Positions 11,997 to 25,329 are shown, numbered from the stretch's first letter. The stretch: DNA of 64,000 nucleotides from Podocnemis expansa (GCA_007922195.1 ML681963.1:141732404-141796403), one strand, 5' to 3'. Notes: generated by a model not told the origin, from the sequence alone. Made by a program: numbers and translations.

Positions 11997-13531
11997 GCCT
12001 AGAGAGCCCAAAAGGCAGGAGATATTCCACCTCGAAACTTGTCAATGTGGCTACTATTAATGCTCTTGGGAAGACCATATTTCTGCAAAATCTGATGAGA
12101 GCTTGCAGGACCAAGGAAGAGCAAGTAGTTAATATTAAATCTGATGGAACCTGCCACCCCACTCGTAATATTTAGCATTTACATGACACTTCATATGTTC
12201 AATACACTTTAAAAACATTAACATAACATTTCCCCATTTTAAAATAATGAAGCTGAGATTGTGTTAAACAGTAAAGGCACATACAGTTGCACAGGCCAAG
12301 ATCCTCAGTGAAAGTTAAAGACTGATGTCACAATACCTTGCTAGAAAAGAACACAGACAAATCTCTAGACAGCTTATATTCTAGTTTATTTTGTAACAGA
12401 TCCACTGTTTTTAAAAGAACGGTTATTCTGACACAGGTGACCAACTCAGCCTTTCCTGCACACACAGGGAAAAAATAAAGTCTTGCTAAAATGTGCTTGG
12501 AAAATGGCATATCAGCACAGAAATGTCTAGGTTTAAAGGCAAATTCTCACCTGTGGCTAAACTAATCAGTGCCACAGAGAAGGTGGCACCATGAAAACAA
12601 GCATGGCTCCTTGATTTTGCAGATAAGTTTGAATCAGCTCTTGCAATAGTCAGACCAGACACAGGGTTTCTGCAACATACCTCACTGGCACTGGGTTTCT
12701 AATGGACCCTACACCAGTGAAGGACCAGCACGGCAGAGGTCTGACCCAATATATTTCCTTCCTCTCCAGATGAACGTGCTATGGCACAGGTGAAGGGACA
12801 GGCTAGCATAGGAGTCATCTTCACTAACTTTACTCCTCCAAGACATGCTCATACATGGGGAGTTCCCTGTTGGCCCCTTAGAGATGAAAAATCAGGCCTC
12901 TTATACCAATCTCAGTAAAGGATGAATCTGATCTTTCAGATTTATTACACTGAGTAGCTGTGAAGTTCTTCCAATTCTCTTCCCCTTCTCATTCAAGTGG
13001 TAACAGCCATGTAACCAGTCCTGTTTCAGCAATTGTTAGGGTAAGGCCCAGGAGATTACACGTCATTCCTTCACTGACCCCTGGAGAGAATGAAGTCTCC
13101 AATACTCACCACACTCCACGACTTACTAGTTCTCAGACCTCCCCAATCTGCAGTGGGTGGGGGGGTTTCATTTCCATAGGTTCTATGCTTTGCTCCCCAC
13201 CCCAGGAAGCTCATTAAATCAAGACTCCAGGACTCAGTAGTGAAGGTTTACACACAATGAGCCTCACTGATTACATTTGCACTACAGATGAAATTCACCC
13301 CTTTGCAGAAAGCTAGCACTAATCCAGTGCATTATTTAAGCGTCTGCTTTATGTGTTTAAGTGGTCCATACGCCTTACGCTGGCCCTCTGCCCAAGGATC
13401 TTTTTAACCCAATCTCAGCTTCCATGCAACCATCTGCTCCCAAATTCCTGTGCCAACCAGTACTAATTTCAGAATAATACCTAGGAAGAATTCTCTGGAA
13501 CAACTGAAAAAGAGTCTTACTCCAAACTGCT
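11997..13531. other. Intronic stretch with a weak SINE-like trace
   Basis: At about 12170-12290, text such as 'CATTTCCCCATTTTAAAATAATGAAGCTGAGA' recalls the minus orientation of MIR-like SINEs. The rest is featureless. Confidence 0.35.
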
Positions 13532-13632
13532 GGGGCCTGATTCTGATCTCACTTATTCTAGTATAAAACAGAAATCTCTCTACTGAAATCAATGGAATTA
13601 TACTAGTGTAAGAAAGATCAGAATCAAGCCCC
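13532..13632. repeat. Palindromic repeat of the GGGGCCTGATTCTGATC type
   Basis: The left arm GGGGCCTGATTCTGATC is inverted at the right as GATCAGAATCAAGCCCC, with 'AAATCAATGGAATTA' in the middle. It is the clearest of several copies of this short palindromic family in the window. Confidence 0.6.
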
Positions 13633-16229
13633 TGATCAGACTTTGCAGGACATGTTCCCTGGATAATACAAGGCACACTGTAGGGGTATGGAGGCAGTGA
13701 TTTGAAGTATTCATTCAAAAGATTCACTGTAATCACATCAAGCAGTATCCTGGGAAACAGAGCTATGACATTCCCTACACATGTGCACAGTCCCATTTCA
13801 AAGGGAATTGAACTTTCCTGCTCAGTAAGAAAGGTTAAAGAAAGATGTTTAACTATCACTCTATTCGCCTTCTGGTTTTCCTAACTGCACTATTCCAAAC
13901 TGCTAGTTATTAGGCATTGTTCTTGTGTGACAGCTGTACTCTCTCACACCTTCTGGATAATGCTGTTATCTCCTGCTGAGTCTAAATCATAATCCCTGGT
14001 TTGTGACATCATAACCATCCCTAAAGCAACTGCTTGTGACACTGGGAACAGATGACTATGTTCTCTCAATTTGAACAAACCAAAGAAAGAGTGGGTTTAG
14101 GAAAGGAGGTGAGACAGCTTTTCAAATGGCTCCTATCGAACATGATAAATACACAGTAAATATAAATAACAGACAAACATGGGGCTACTAACAAGGCATG
14201 TTTTACGAATCACATGTGATTAACTGAATCTTGATTTTGGTTTACTTTTGAAAGGATTGGAGATAAGAACAGAAGGGGGATCTACATGCTAGAGATTTTA
14301 AAAAAAAAATCAAACTTTTTATTTTCAGCTTCATGGACCCCTGATTTGGGTTTATCCTTTGTGGTGCCTGCTTATATTTAAAGAGGATATAACAAAAAAA
14401 GCAGGCTGTGGAATCTAATTAGTACTGGTCTTATTGTTTGTTTTCTTGGATATGCCCAAAGACCAAGCCAACAAGGTAATTTTAACCAGAACATGCAGGG
14501 GATGCACATTTTTTAACTTTTTTTTTTTAAATAGCTAAATTTATTTTTATTTTCTTTTTAAACATGACACAGGAAGACCTTTAGATAAACAAGGTCAATT
14601 CTGAACCATAAATATTACTATAGAGTACCTCTAAGTTCAGAAAATGCCATGTCAAAAGGCATCCACCAGTGGTCAATGGAAGCTTTGGATTTTCATTTAA
14701 AGGGTCCCCCCAATTTCATTAAGATTAAAAAATAAAGAGATATAAGTAAATCAGAGGACTGTGTACATCATATCTAGGACAGGAAAACAGGCGGGCAAGC
14801 TGCACCTTACACAGACACCCAGATAGCCAGCTCAAGGACAGAAAGTAAAGGACATGTTTTGGAGAGGAGGTGATTGGGAGTTTGTTTGTTAAATAATTAT
14901 GGTTTTTAGTCCAGATTGCAAAGTAAAAGAGTGACTGCATGTTTAGCAGATGCTGTCGTGTTAAACTGAATTCACTCAGATACCAATATTTCTCTCTCTA
15001 CCTCCATACTGTACTTCACAAGCAGGATTTCCATGATCAGACAAGCATTCACTGAACAGCTGGGCACAGGTTGCTGATTTTAAAGCAATCAATGATCACT
15101 GACCCCATCAAAATCCTTTCCCAAACTGAACCACCAAAAATAATAATAAATATAATCATCAGCAGCAGCTTGAGGGGATGATAAACAAAATCTTCCATCT
15201 GTTCACAGTTTTTCCCCTTTCAACTATTTGTTTGTTAAGTTGGGTTATTATTTTTTGGAGGCAGGAAGAAGAATAGCTACAGCCAAATATTACACGGCTA
15301 TATTGCTTTTTTGCTTTATTATGGTGGGGTTTTTTTTAAGTTTTCTGGCACAGGAGAAAAACAAAACACATTTTATTGAGGGATAGCATTGATGGCAAGT
15401 CTAACAGTATAAACAGCCTGTTACATTTGTAATAATCTGGCTATCTGTAAAAATATCTTCTCGTTCTTATAAAACACTTCCAATCTACAGATCTAAAAGC
15501 ACTTTGCTTAATAAGTATCATTAGTATCATTTTATAGATGAGGAAAAGAGGCACTGTAAGCTGAATTGACTTGCTCAAGGACACACAACAGGTCAAAGGA
15601 AGAGATGGGACTAGACCTCCAGAGTCCCACTTTGCTGCCTACTTACTTAGCCAAACTGCTTTCCATTATATGGAAATCAAGAACTAATACAGCTTTCTGT
15701 ATTAGGAAAGAGGGATATATACGGGAGAAAATTAGGCAGCTCAATACCAAAAAAAAAAAAAAAGGCCTAAGTCAGTCTTCCTGAAAATGGCTATTTCATT
15801 TTGGTTTTCTGTTCTTCACTCTGAAGAGATATGTTAGACTGTAGATATCTAATAGAAAGACAATCAGTAAATAGATACAGTAGTAGTGACCTTTTCCAAA
15901 TTTACCCTATCAAGTATCTTGCAAATTATTACTTTCCATTGTGGCATTAGTGGTACAGGTCACTAGAAACTTTAAACCTTGAATGCTGACTTATCAAATT
16001 TGTGGTGCCCATTCTAGATGTGGTGCCAAGGTTTGATTCAGGGATGAAGGGGTTAAGAGGGAAATTTGATCTCTTATGTAGCCTTCGGAAACAAAACAGT
16101 GCATCTGTAATTAATCTGACAGGCTGCATCAGTTCATAAAGGGTGAAATGCATCCCTTTGCAGGAGACTAGCATAACGTCAATTAACCACTGACGTCTCA
16201 CTTAAGCCCTCACAACAGGTATGTAACAA
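13633..16229. other. Intronic stretch with one SINE-like fragment
   Basis: AT-rich. At about 15470-15690 a minus-oriented MIR-like fragment is visible (TTTATAGATGAGGAAAAGAG, then CTTGCTCAAGGACACACAAC). Poly-A/T runs occur near 14300, 14520 and 15750. No gene seen. Confidence 0.45.
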
Positions 16230-17060
16230 AACTAAGTGAATGGATAGCATGACCACAGATGAAATTCAGATTTGACAAATGCATAATGATAAAAAATAAT
16301 GTGAACTACTCAAACACACAGCTGGGTTCTAAATTAACTGTAGTCATTCAGGGAAGGACCTGGCCATCACTTCAGACACTTAGTAAAAGTATCTATTCTA
16401 TGTTCAGGTATGGTCAAAAAAGCATGCAAAATATTAAGCTGACTGAAGAATAGGATGAAAAACTATATTTGAAAATTGATACTACAATAATGTCAGAATA
16501 TAAAAAAAAATCAATGGGTACATCCTTATTTGGAATACTGTGCTCTAGTATGGCTATTCAAAAAAAAAAAAAAAGTAATAGCAGAAATACAAGATTCTCA
16601 AAGACAAGTAACAGAAAATTAGAAACAGAGACATTTTCATATAAAGGTAAACTAAAAGGATTAGGATTGTTTAGTTTAGAAGAGAGGACAAAAAAGAAAG
16701 ACAGACAATTATGACTGATTTAGAAAAGATTCATCAAGCGTTCCCATGGTTTTTCCTCTTGTTTACATAACTAATAATCTACTGTAGAACTCCTTGCCAC
16801 AAGGTATCATTCAGACTAAATTTAGTAAAATTAAAAGAGAATGATAGATACATTTATGTGGTTAATGAGAATATCCATTCCTATGTTAGACAGGATTTAA
16901 ATATCTAGCAACATAAAACTATGCTTCAGATTATAAATTAACAATTAATTAAAAGAGGCTGGGAAGAAATTTCCTGTACTGATGCCTTATTCCATAACTG
17001 GCACTACAGGGTTTCTAGTATCTTTTTCTGAAGCATCTGGGATATAAGCCACAGCACTTG
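16230..17060 (+). pseudogene. CR1 LINE: end of ORF2 and 3' region, decayed
   Basis: Across frames I read pieces of the CR1 reverse transcriptase C-terminus. KFRFDKCIMIKNNVNYSN and GRTWPSL correspond to the 'FNxxKCKVMHIG...KDLGV' block. The nucleotide text around 16515-16680 matches the 'FGILCSSMAIQ' (usual 'LEYCVQVWSP') block and the 'FSYKGKLKGLGLFSLEERTKK' (usual 'RLKELGLFSLEKRR') block. Next comes a LWNSLP-like segment near 16785, then the CR1 3' region with 'AGGAAGAAATTTCC' and 'TGAAGCATCTGG'. Frameshifts and stops throughout show it is dead. CR1 is the main LINE of turtles, birds and crocodilians. Confidence 0.8.
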
Positions 17061-17868
17061 TCTACCTGCTGCTATTATCACCTAAATAAATGGATTATGA
17101 ATAAATAAATATTAACTTTAAAAAAAATTAAAACTCCTCCAGGCTTTCTAGTAAAAGATGTATGCAAATTACAAAATCTTTTGTTATAGAGAGTGCAGAA
17201 AATGGGAAAACATGAATGTGAATAAAACTCATATGAACGATTATCATTATTTTTCATGGATTTAATCCAACAAGGAACTGAACCAGTGATCTTCACTTAC
17301 TTCCTACCTCCTGCATGCCAGTCAAATAAAAACTTATTGGGCTGGTTTTAAGTCATCAGTACTTTTGAGGGGAGAGGGAATCACTTTTGGACAAAAGGCT
17401 AAATATAAAATATTTCCACCCAAAGGTTAACTCTCTGACAAAATGAAAAGTGCCTGTAAAAAGGTATTTAGAATGGAAGCAGTATCTAACTCCAAGCTAC
17501 TACATCATTTCTCTGATGCTATAATAAGAATGGTATCAGCTCAAAGAAACTTTACTTATGGGAGAGAAGGGAAGGAGACTAAGGAAAAACTATGGACGTG
17601 ATTTCCAGAGAAACTAACGAATAACTACTAGAAAAACATGTATTGGCAGAAAATGTGTGATATTATCCACATCTTTGACATAACTGTGTTGCAATAAATG
17701 TTTGAAATGGAACAATCGAACAGGTAGCCTCTTTCCAGAATTTAAAATAATTTTCCGGCCTGTGTGAATAAGGTCAAATACACAGCTGGTGAAAATCAGC
17801 ATAGGCCTACTGAAGTCAAAGGAACTACCTCAATTTACACCAGCTAAGGATATAGTTCATAAAGTTTT
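17061..17868. other. Intronic stretch, no element recognised
   Basis: AT-rich, with several small ORFs lacking domains. Near 17795 a short 'ACTGAAGTCAAAGGAACTACC' resembles the palindromic repeat family seen elsewhere in the window. Confidence 0.4.
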
Positions 17869-17980
17869 TGGGCCTGATTTTCTCTTCAATCACCTCAGTG
17901 TAAATCAAAAGTAATTCCACTGAAGCTGATGGAGTAAGAGTGGTGTAAGAGACTGGTACAAGTGAGAATCAATCAGCCTG
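17869..17980. repeat. Palindromic repeat of the GGGCCTGATTTTCTC type
   Basis: Begins GGGCCTGATTTTCTC and ends GTGAGAATCAATCAGCC. It contains the typical 'GTGTAAATCAAAAGTAATTCC' interior. Same family as 13532-13632. Confidence 0.55.
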
Positions 17981-17993
17981 ATAAAGTAGCTAT

Positions 17994-18125
17994 GGGTATG
18001 TCTACTCTGCCATTAAAAACCCTCTGCAACAAGTTTCAGAGCCCATGTCAGCTGAGCACAGGCTGTGCAGGCTATAAAACTGCAGTGCAGATGTTTGGGC
18101 TCGGGCTGGAGCCCTGTTTCTTAGA
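17994..18125 (+). mobile_element. MITE fragment with GGGTATGTCTAC terminus
   Basis: The left terminus GGGTATGTCTACTCTGCC is the family signature. The interior 'ATTAAAAACCC' and 'GGGCTCGGGCTGGAGCCC' is typical of a GC-rich MITE subfamily. No right terminus is found, so this is a truncated copy and its right edge is approximate. Confidence 0.55.
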
Positions 18126-19904
18126 CCATGTTTTATCTAAATGTAAAAGTATCTGTTGGGGCTTTCAGAAGTGTATGGCCAAATTCTGCTCTCAGTCATG
18201 CTGATACAAACCTAAAGTCCATTGGCCTCAAGAGAGTTCTGCCACATATACGGCAGCATTAGTGAAAGCAGAATTTAGCCCACAGAGGAAGAAGGGCTTG
18301 GAGGCATTATTATGTTCTCTTATACCTCAGTTTTACACAACTGTTATTCTACTGGATTCCGTGAAGTTACTCTTAACTAAATGAGCTAAATTGGCAATGG
18401 AGATGGAGAGGTCTTGATCCAAGCCTTGATTACTCCAGCTTGCTCTTAAACAGACCCCATTGCTGTCAAAAGCTGTGGTTCAATTTTGCAGCACTCCCAG
18501 CAAAACTGGGAATCAAGCTAAAAATCAGATGTATCCAGCAGGGAGAGTTGCTGTGGGGAAAGAGAAAAATCAAAGAGTGAGAGGTAAAGCAATCCTATTT
18601 TACTGACCCGCTGAACACCAGTCAATGGAATAAAGGCCTCACAGGCAGGGCATGCAGGCTGGGGGGAGGAGGAATCAAATCAAACACTGGTGATATTTCC
18701 TGACACTGTCAGTAGCTCTTTGTATGGGTGCTAGAGACACAGAAAATGAGAGAGAGAAAAATTTTTGAATCAGAAAGCAGAAAAAAAATAAAAAGCTGCT
18801 AAAAATGTGCTCTCTCTTAGTCATCCACTTAGGTTTAAATTATTAAACTCTGCATTTCAGCTGCATGACTTTCTTTAAATAAACAGCGTGGTTGATGATA
18901 AGAGTTTCTTTTCCTGTTACAGTTATTATTAAGTTGCATTTTATTAGTATTTTGATGTATATCCTTTATGTTAAAGCATTTGGCCTAGATCCTCAAATAC
19001 AGCAGATTAGCACACAGGACTGGTGCCACCAAGTAACTCATAGCAACTTTTGGGCAGCTCTAACTTATGCCAGCTACTAATAATTTCAGGGGCCTATACA
19101 ATAGCCAGGGTTTTCTAGGACACAGGAAAACTCTCCGCCACTCACACACCCTATACTAGCAATCAGGACAAGGGACTGTGTAGATGTCACTAAGGTGGGC
19201 CTACATCACAGGACCTGCTAAACTCCAATTAGTACAAACACAAAACAGCCACAGTGCAGAGGAGAATCTGCCCACTGTAGGATGATTGTACTTAAAACTT
19301 TCAAATTCTGAGTTATATAAGGCGTCATGAGAAATAGATTACACAGTTCTCCTCTCACAATAGTTTTCCACTTCTGTAACTCCATTGATGAACACAATGA
19401 CTCCTGATTACATGAAAGTTAGCAAGAAAAGAATTAGACTTAACCTGGACCCAACGCCACTGTCAATTATCCCACTGCAAATCAGGGGTAAATTCACTGG
19501 AGTTACAGCAAGAAATAAATGTTTAGGAGAGCAAAATCCAGCCTGACTGGTGCAGCATTTTAGCATGTAAGGTAGGTCATTCCATCAAAGAAGCTGAAAG
19601 GACTGAGACAGCAATATCACCATGTGAGAGCTATGATCAAAGACTTCTGATTTCCAAATGAACCAGTTCACTTTACAAAACTTGAAACTTCTAAATGCTG
19701 GAGAAACAGCAGCTGTGTAATGCTCTCTAACAGGCCAAATGTCAGGAAGGCTACATTAGCACAAACTTCCAGGTATGACAATAGTGAGAGTGAGGGAAGG
19801 AACTGAAAACCCAAAGGAGGCGTTTTCTTTTCAAAATTGAGTACTTTAGAGTTGGAAGATTATGGGAAACAGAAGAAAAAAGGCATTTCAAAGAGACACA
19901 TAGC
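18126..19904. other. Intronic stretch, no element recognised
   Basis: No coding or repeat family supported. A G-rich run near 18660 and weak 'ATCAGGGGTAAATTCACTGGAG' text near 19480 (palindromic repeat trace) are all that stands out. Confidence 0.4.
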
Positions 19905-20830
19905 TATCATGTGTAATGAGTCATCATCAGCAGCAGCAGTCCCTCAGAACAAGGATGACGTCCATCAGGCTTTGTGGGTCTTTCAAATGACTGAGGAGCC
20001 CAATTCTGGATGCGTGCATTATTCACATTCAGCATGCTGTTGCACAGGGGAATGGGATTAGCAGCCCCAGGCTGTTCTCTTTCTCCTTCCTCTGCCACTG
20101 CCATTCCACCTTGGTATCAAGTCTTTGAGCCTTGAAGTGGCACACCATAGGATCAGCAGTTTGCTCCACCCAGTCATTGATATCAATACACTTGAGGGTG
20201 ATTTTGTACCATTTCCTGTGGCTGCCTTTTGAGCATTGGCCAATAAAGAGCTGGGAGAGGAGGCACAGGTGAAGGAGGGCGTTCTCAAGCATCTGAATGC
20301 ATTTGCCTATCCACTGGAGTTGATTTCTCAAGAGCAAGGCATCATTGCTAGTGGACACACTTCATGGGGGACACTTACGCTGGTCCAGTTGTCCTCCCAT
20401 TTGATCCCCAGAATTCAATGCAAGCATCATAAATGGAAGCTCTCCAGGGCCTTAATGTGCTGTCGATAGATGGTCCAGGTTTTGCTTCACTAGAGGAGGG
20501 TCGTCAGTTAGCATTACAGCCTTACAAACCAGGACCTTCGCTAACTTCCAAAGGTCTCTCTTTTCAAAGACACTTTCTTGCAGCTTGAACAAGGCAGCAT
20601 TGGCATGGTTCACTCAGTGCTGGACTTCTTCCTCGATGGTAATCCACTGAGAAAAGCGAGATACAGGATATGTTCCACATAATCCAGAACGTCTCTGTCT
20701 ATTTTGATGGCACAAGTGGTACTTGGATGGCCTAGGGAAAGTTGGTGGAGGACCTCTGTCTTGGGGATGTTTAGGGACAGACCAAGTGTAACAGTAATGA
20801 GTACAAGTTGAGGGAACATCAAGCTAGTGA
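19905..20830 (-). pseudogene. Non-LTR retrotransposon, C-terminal ORF fragment
   Basis: The minus strand carries successive blocks of the endonuclease/reverse-transcriptase type LINE C-terminus. 'LGLSLNIPKTEVLHQ' and 'VLDYVEHILYL' (20610-20822) match the 'FGLxxxxxKTEVLxQ...VDxFxYLG' block. 'RNQLQWIGKCIQM' then 'LLSQLFIGQ' (20029-20358) match 'QLRWxGHVxRM...FYGEL'. A final 'SRIGLLSHLKD' matches the C-terminal zinc-finger-like 'SRIGLxSHLRTH'. Reading the blocks in order needs frameshifts, so it is a pseudogene. It is distinct from CR1, and the LINE clade is uncertain. Confidence 0.78.
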
Positions 20831-21401
20831 TGTTATTATCATGACTGAGAGGTACTCTTGTTATGTATCTATTTAAGTCGTTACAATTGGCTAGATATTC
20901 ATTAGTTAAACTCTTTGGGGTTTAATTCCTCATATTTATTCTCAGCCAAAAGTTGAATTTTGCTTAGGAACATGACAGAAAATTTCATTTTTGTCATTTA
21001 GAATAATAAAAATCTGAAATAACCTATTTCTCATCAGCTGAGGTATGATTCACTTTCTTCTCCCCCCGCCCCCCCCCCACCCCAAACTCACACTCCTTGA
21101 ATATAACAACTCAAAAAGAGCTTCTTCAAGCTTAGAACTTGCCTTGGGCTTCAAGTCAATTTTGCTTTTAGGGCAAAATCCAAAAGACTTAAGTGAACCT
21201 GATATGCCCTTGTACTGGTCTTCTTCACCAGGGTGAATTTCACCATTTGTTAATCACATCACCATAAATGAGAGCAGAAAAGTTGCTTAAAGTCATCATT
21301 TAAGACAAATGCTATGAACATATTCCCTTAGTTTCAGGATAAAGTTATAAGCACTCTGTAACAGCATACCATGCATGCACAGAAATGATCACCTACTATT
21401 C
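20831..21401. other. Intronic stretch, no element recognised
   Basis: AT-rich, with a C-run (21063-21080). Nothing else supported. Confidence 0.45.
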
Positions 21402-22079
21402 CAGGGATTGGCAACCTTTGCCAACCCTGCCCACCGCACCCTCAGTGGGTGCTGCGGGGGGCCAAAAGGGGGCATGGCCAGGCCTTTGGTTCAGGGCCAG
21501 GGCTGGCATCCCCACCAGCCGTGGCAGGTGGCCTCCAGAGGTCAGGGTCGGGGCCACCCAGCATCCACCCATGGGGGTGAGCTGTGCCCCCCGGCAGCAG
21601 TGGGCAACCTCTGAGGGTTGGCTCCCATCCCCGGCAACAATGGGGGGGGTCGGGGCCACCTGGCACCCACTCCCAGGGGTCAGCTCCCATCCCCAGCCGT
21701 GGTGGGCTGCCTCTAAGGGTTGGGTTCAGGGCTGCCTGACATCCCGCTAGCAGCAGCAGGTGGCATCTGGGGGTTGGGGCCACCGAGCACCCGCCTCTGG
21801 GGATTGGCTCCTGCCACCGGCAGCACCAGGCAGCTTCTGGGGTTTGGGGTTGGGGCTGGCGCCTGCTCCCGGCAGCGGTGGCTCTGGGCTGGCTGACTGC
21901 CCTGTTCCCCTCTAGCCTGGTCCAGGAGTGGGCGGAGCCAGCTGCTGCATACCGCAGCTTCCTTGTCCCTGCTGGCCATGCTCCCCAGTCAGGAAGAGAC
22001 CTGGGAGAGCAAGGCCAGCGGGGGGGGGGTCGACCCCCATGCCATTTTTGGCACTGGCGCTGGGGGTTGCGAACCCCTG
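21402..22079. mobile_element. Non-autonomous hAT element, GC-rich
   Basis: Termini CAGGGATTGGCAACC and GGTTGCGAACCCCTG. The 8-bp flanks TACTATTC (21394-21401) and CACTATTC (22080-22087) match at 7 of 8. The interior is an internally repetitive GC-rich array of units like 'GGGGTTGGGGCCACC...CCCGGCAGC'. This produces several long but meaningless ORFs on both strands, including a 268-codon one on the minus strand. Confidence 0.87.
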
Positions 22080-22090
22080 CACTATTCCTG

Positions 22091-22240
22091 TAGTTCCCCC
22101 ATCCTATAAGCATCTGACGAAGTAGGATTTTCTCCCACAAAAGCTCATGCAATAAATAAATTTGTTGGTCTAAGTGCCACAGAACTCCTTGTTTCTTTTG
22201 CTGAACTAGACTACGTAACACAGCTACCCCTTTGGAACTT
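22091..22240 (+). mobile_element. Foldback retroelement copy B, single arm
   Basis: Right arm only: GCATCTGACGAAGTAGG, CTCATGCAATAAATAAATTTG, then ACTCCTTGTTTC and the constant terminus CTACCCCTTTGGAACTTGG. The hammerhead-like core has CTGACGA, but the GAAA position reads AAAA. No duplication could be placed. Confidence 0.65.
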
Positions 22241-22439
22241 GGCAACATGCAAGTGACTATTCATATGCAGAAACAGAGAAATATACATACTGGGAATGGG
22301 AGCAAAGAGCTGGTGACAACTGCGAGGCTGCTGCTGTGCTGAGACTACTGCCTTGCATCCTACCCAAAACCGTCTCACTGTTTCCATATAAGCCCCTGTA
22401 GGTCTGTTCATACCCGTCTCTTTTGCCTTGTCTTATAAT

Positions 22440-22565
22440 TAGACTATAAGATCTTAGAGGCAAGGATGGACTTTTTGTTCTTTATTTGTATAACATTTCA
22501 AACAACAGGATCTTATTCCATGATTAGGTGCTACTACACCACAATAACAATTTATAATAAAAAAG
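22440..22565 (+). repeat. Old SINE-like tail fragment
   Basis: TAGAGGCAAGGATGGACTTTT, then TTAGGTGCTACTACACCACAA, ending TAACAATTTATAATAA. Same repeat end as at 10235-10345. Confidence 0.5.
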
Positions 22566-25329
22566 AACTGGAAACTGTAACTTCCCATGCCCTAGCTTCT
22601 ATGCATCTGAAATTTTCACCTTAACTATGTAAAGGTATGATTTTTAAGTATTTAGTTCAAATCATTTAATTCTGGTCTAAATGGATGCCAGAATAACTGC
22701 TTTGTTTCTGCTTTTCAACTTCAACTTGACAAAATGTCATCCTATCAAAAAAGAAAAAAAAAAAAAAGATATCCAAAGACCTATTTTTTTAAAATGAAAT
22801 TATAATAGTACAGCCTGAGATGGCAATAGTTTAATCTTACTCTGTATACAATAAATGGTCAGCAATCTGCTGCAGCCATGCACTACAATGAACTCATAAT
22901 TTAAGGTACATGAAAGAAACTGAATAACTGAAATTGAAACAACAATGTTTTGGGTGGCTAATGGAGACACCAAATCTAGAGAAGAATGTTACTTTCTTCT
23001 CATATTCCATCCTGCTTAGAAATACATAAGAGTAAAATAAAAATAGCACAAGGTGTCCGAAGGCTCTTCACCCCTAAAACAGGGGCCAGAGACTGCTCTT
23101 GTTTACATCATTTTTATACTTGTGTAATTCAATTGATTTCAATGGGATTACTTCCAGTTGACACCAAAGCATTTGAGAGCAAAAACAGGCCCCATTGTCA
23201 TTTGCCTTCTCTAATCATTGACCATTTAAATTTTAAAGTGCTTTAGATCACTGCATTCCTCTAACTTTCCCTTTTCTTGTTTCTTTCCACATCTCTACGT
23301 TAACAGCCAAGCCAAACATTAAAGGAACACTACCAATGCAAAAATCATGAACCGAATTCTGGCCCATGCAACAGAACCTTTGTGCCACTCTGGCATGGTA
23401 GCACAAATGGGCTGTGTAAGTGCCCCTAAGCAGCTGAAGATTCCCCTGGCTTGGAGACCATCTTTGGCTTGTAGGCTTATGTAGAGCTGAAATAAGAGGT
23501 GTCAGGGATATGCCCAATGGAGGTGGTGTGACTGGAGCTCTGTTTCGCTCTGGTGAAGCGAAATGAGCATAAATGCCCTTGAGAGGGAAATCCTGAAGCT
23601 TTTCAAAACGTATGCTGGGTATTGCAAAGAACATATCACCTTTCACCTCTGCATCCTGCACTGAATACAATTCAGCTACATCTTTTATACACGCACACGT
23701 GCGTTCATGTGTGTGTATATATTTTACACACATGAAGGTCAGTGTGGCCACTTTCAGTTTAGTTTAGAGTCAGCTTTACTTTCAGGTTCATGGTGGGCTT
23801 CAAACACTGCAGATAACGTTTATTTGTTGTTTTAAAACAACTGCCTTAATCAAAAGTGTTTTCTCCAAACAATTATTGTGCAAATCATTTATTTCTACTG
23901 GTCCTGGGGTTTATAATGGCTTGTTCTCAGAAAATGTCAACTTTGGGGCATATTTAAGTTGCTCATATCCCCTTTAAGTGTATTATTTCTGTAGCTATGA
24001 TATCATTTTAGCATTTATTATTAATTCTACAAAACAAAGGGAACTTGCCAAGTTCACTTCTGGTATAGCTTCAAAGATTCCAGTGTAATTACACCAGGGA
24101 TGAATTTAGTTAAACATCCCACAAACAGAGCAAAAGTACTGCTTCATTCTATTTCCTACCTAGCCATTTCTGAGCTCCCATTTTTGTTTCTCTGTGTAAA
24201 GAGTTATCACAAGGCCAGCTCACCATTTAATTCCTCATGATAGGCCTCAAGTAGTACCTGGACTTCACGCTTCCATAGAAGTGAATTTCATTCCTAGGGT
24301 GCTAATGGAAAGGAATGGCCACCGTGCCTCTTCTCCCATTATCAGATATACTGCTCCAGCCATAAAGCTGCTATGCAGCTACCATTAACATTTGCAATAC
24401 AGCCTTTTGCGGTCACCTCACATAAAGATTCAAGATATTTCAGTTTTCTCAAGCTCGTCATCAGCCCCCTCAGAAATGCCTGCATTTCTAACAATTCAGT
24501 CAGCCTTTAAAAAAAAAATCCAACCAGTATCTCCACCCACCCACTTCATTCCCACCCAATCTCTTTGCCAGTTACATTTCTGGAAGCCAAAGCTCACTGA
24601 AACAGAGGCTGGTGAGCACCACTCTGCCAGATAAGCATGGTACTATTATAAAGTGGCTGCTTTTATTAACCTGGATTCACCTTTATCCTCAGGTTTCTGG
24701 TGGCATTAAGTAGCAATTTAGAAGTTCCAAGGCCTTTTAAAACTGTATCAACCACCCATCAGACTCTCCAAACAGCATTCTCAAAACACTAGAAGGCTTT
24801 TGCCTGTAGGAAAACAGAGCTTCTGCATTTTAATATTGCAGTATAATTCTATCAGCTTTATGGGACCATAAATAAAACTGACCAAGTTATAAATCCTTCA
24901 TAAGTAGAGCACACAGCATCATATAAACATAGTTTACTCAGTGACATTTTGTTTCAGAGATCAGGGGCAAATGTCCTTAAGGAAAGAAAGGAAGGAAACC
25001 AATGGGGCCAGGAACTGTCAGATCAAGAACATCAAAGTAATTTCTCTAGTTTATGGGCTAACATAATGTCATCTTTAAAACTGCAGCTGTTGATTTTTCT
25101 ACATTTGCACTATCAAAATTACTGTCACCAAAAGGAGAGGCGGCATGGCAGGGCAGGGAGTCAAAGACAGGAAATTCACTTGGAAAAGAGGACTAAACTC
25201 TTAGCTGGTGTAAACCACTGGAGCTATGGCTGTTAACACCAGCTGACAGATTGGACCATAGGGTCTAAAAAAGCAAGGCTAACCCATAAAGTGCTACTAT
25301 ATTTATATTTCCATAGTTCTTTGTATGTT
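22566..25329. other. Intronic stretch; one long unexplained ORF
   Basis: The minus-strand ORF 23248-23751 (167 codons) has no recognisable domain and contains low-complexity CA/TG text at its start. I read it as chance or as an unidentified repeat. Poly-A runs lie near 22750. Traces of the palindromic 'TTGATTTCAATGGGATTAC' repeat occur near 23130. Confidence 0.35.

Noticed and set aside
13404..13859. 151-codon minus-strand ORF
   Set aside because: Overlaps a palindromic repeat and lacks any recognisable motif.
21442..22248. 268-codon minus-strand ORF
   Set aside because: Reads the GC-rich internal repeats of a hAT element and runs beyond its border.
23248..23751. 167-codon minus-strand ORF
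   Set aside because: No domain, atypical composition, no splice or promoter support; probably chance or an unnamed repeat.
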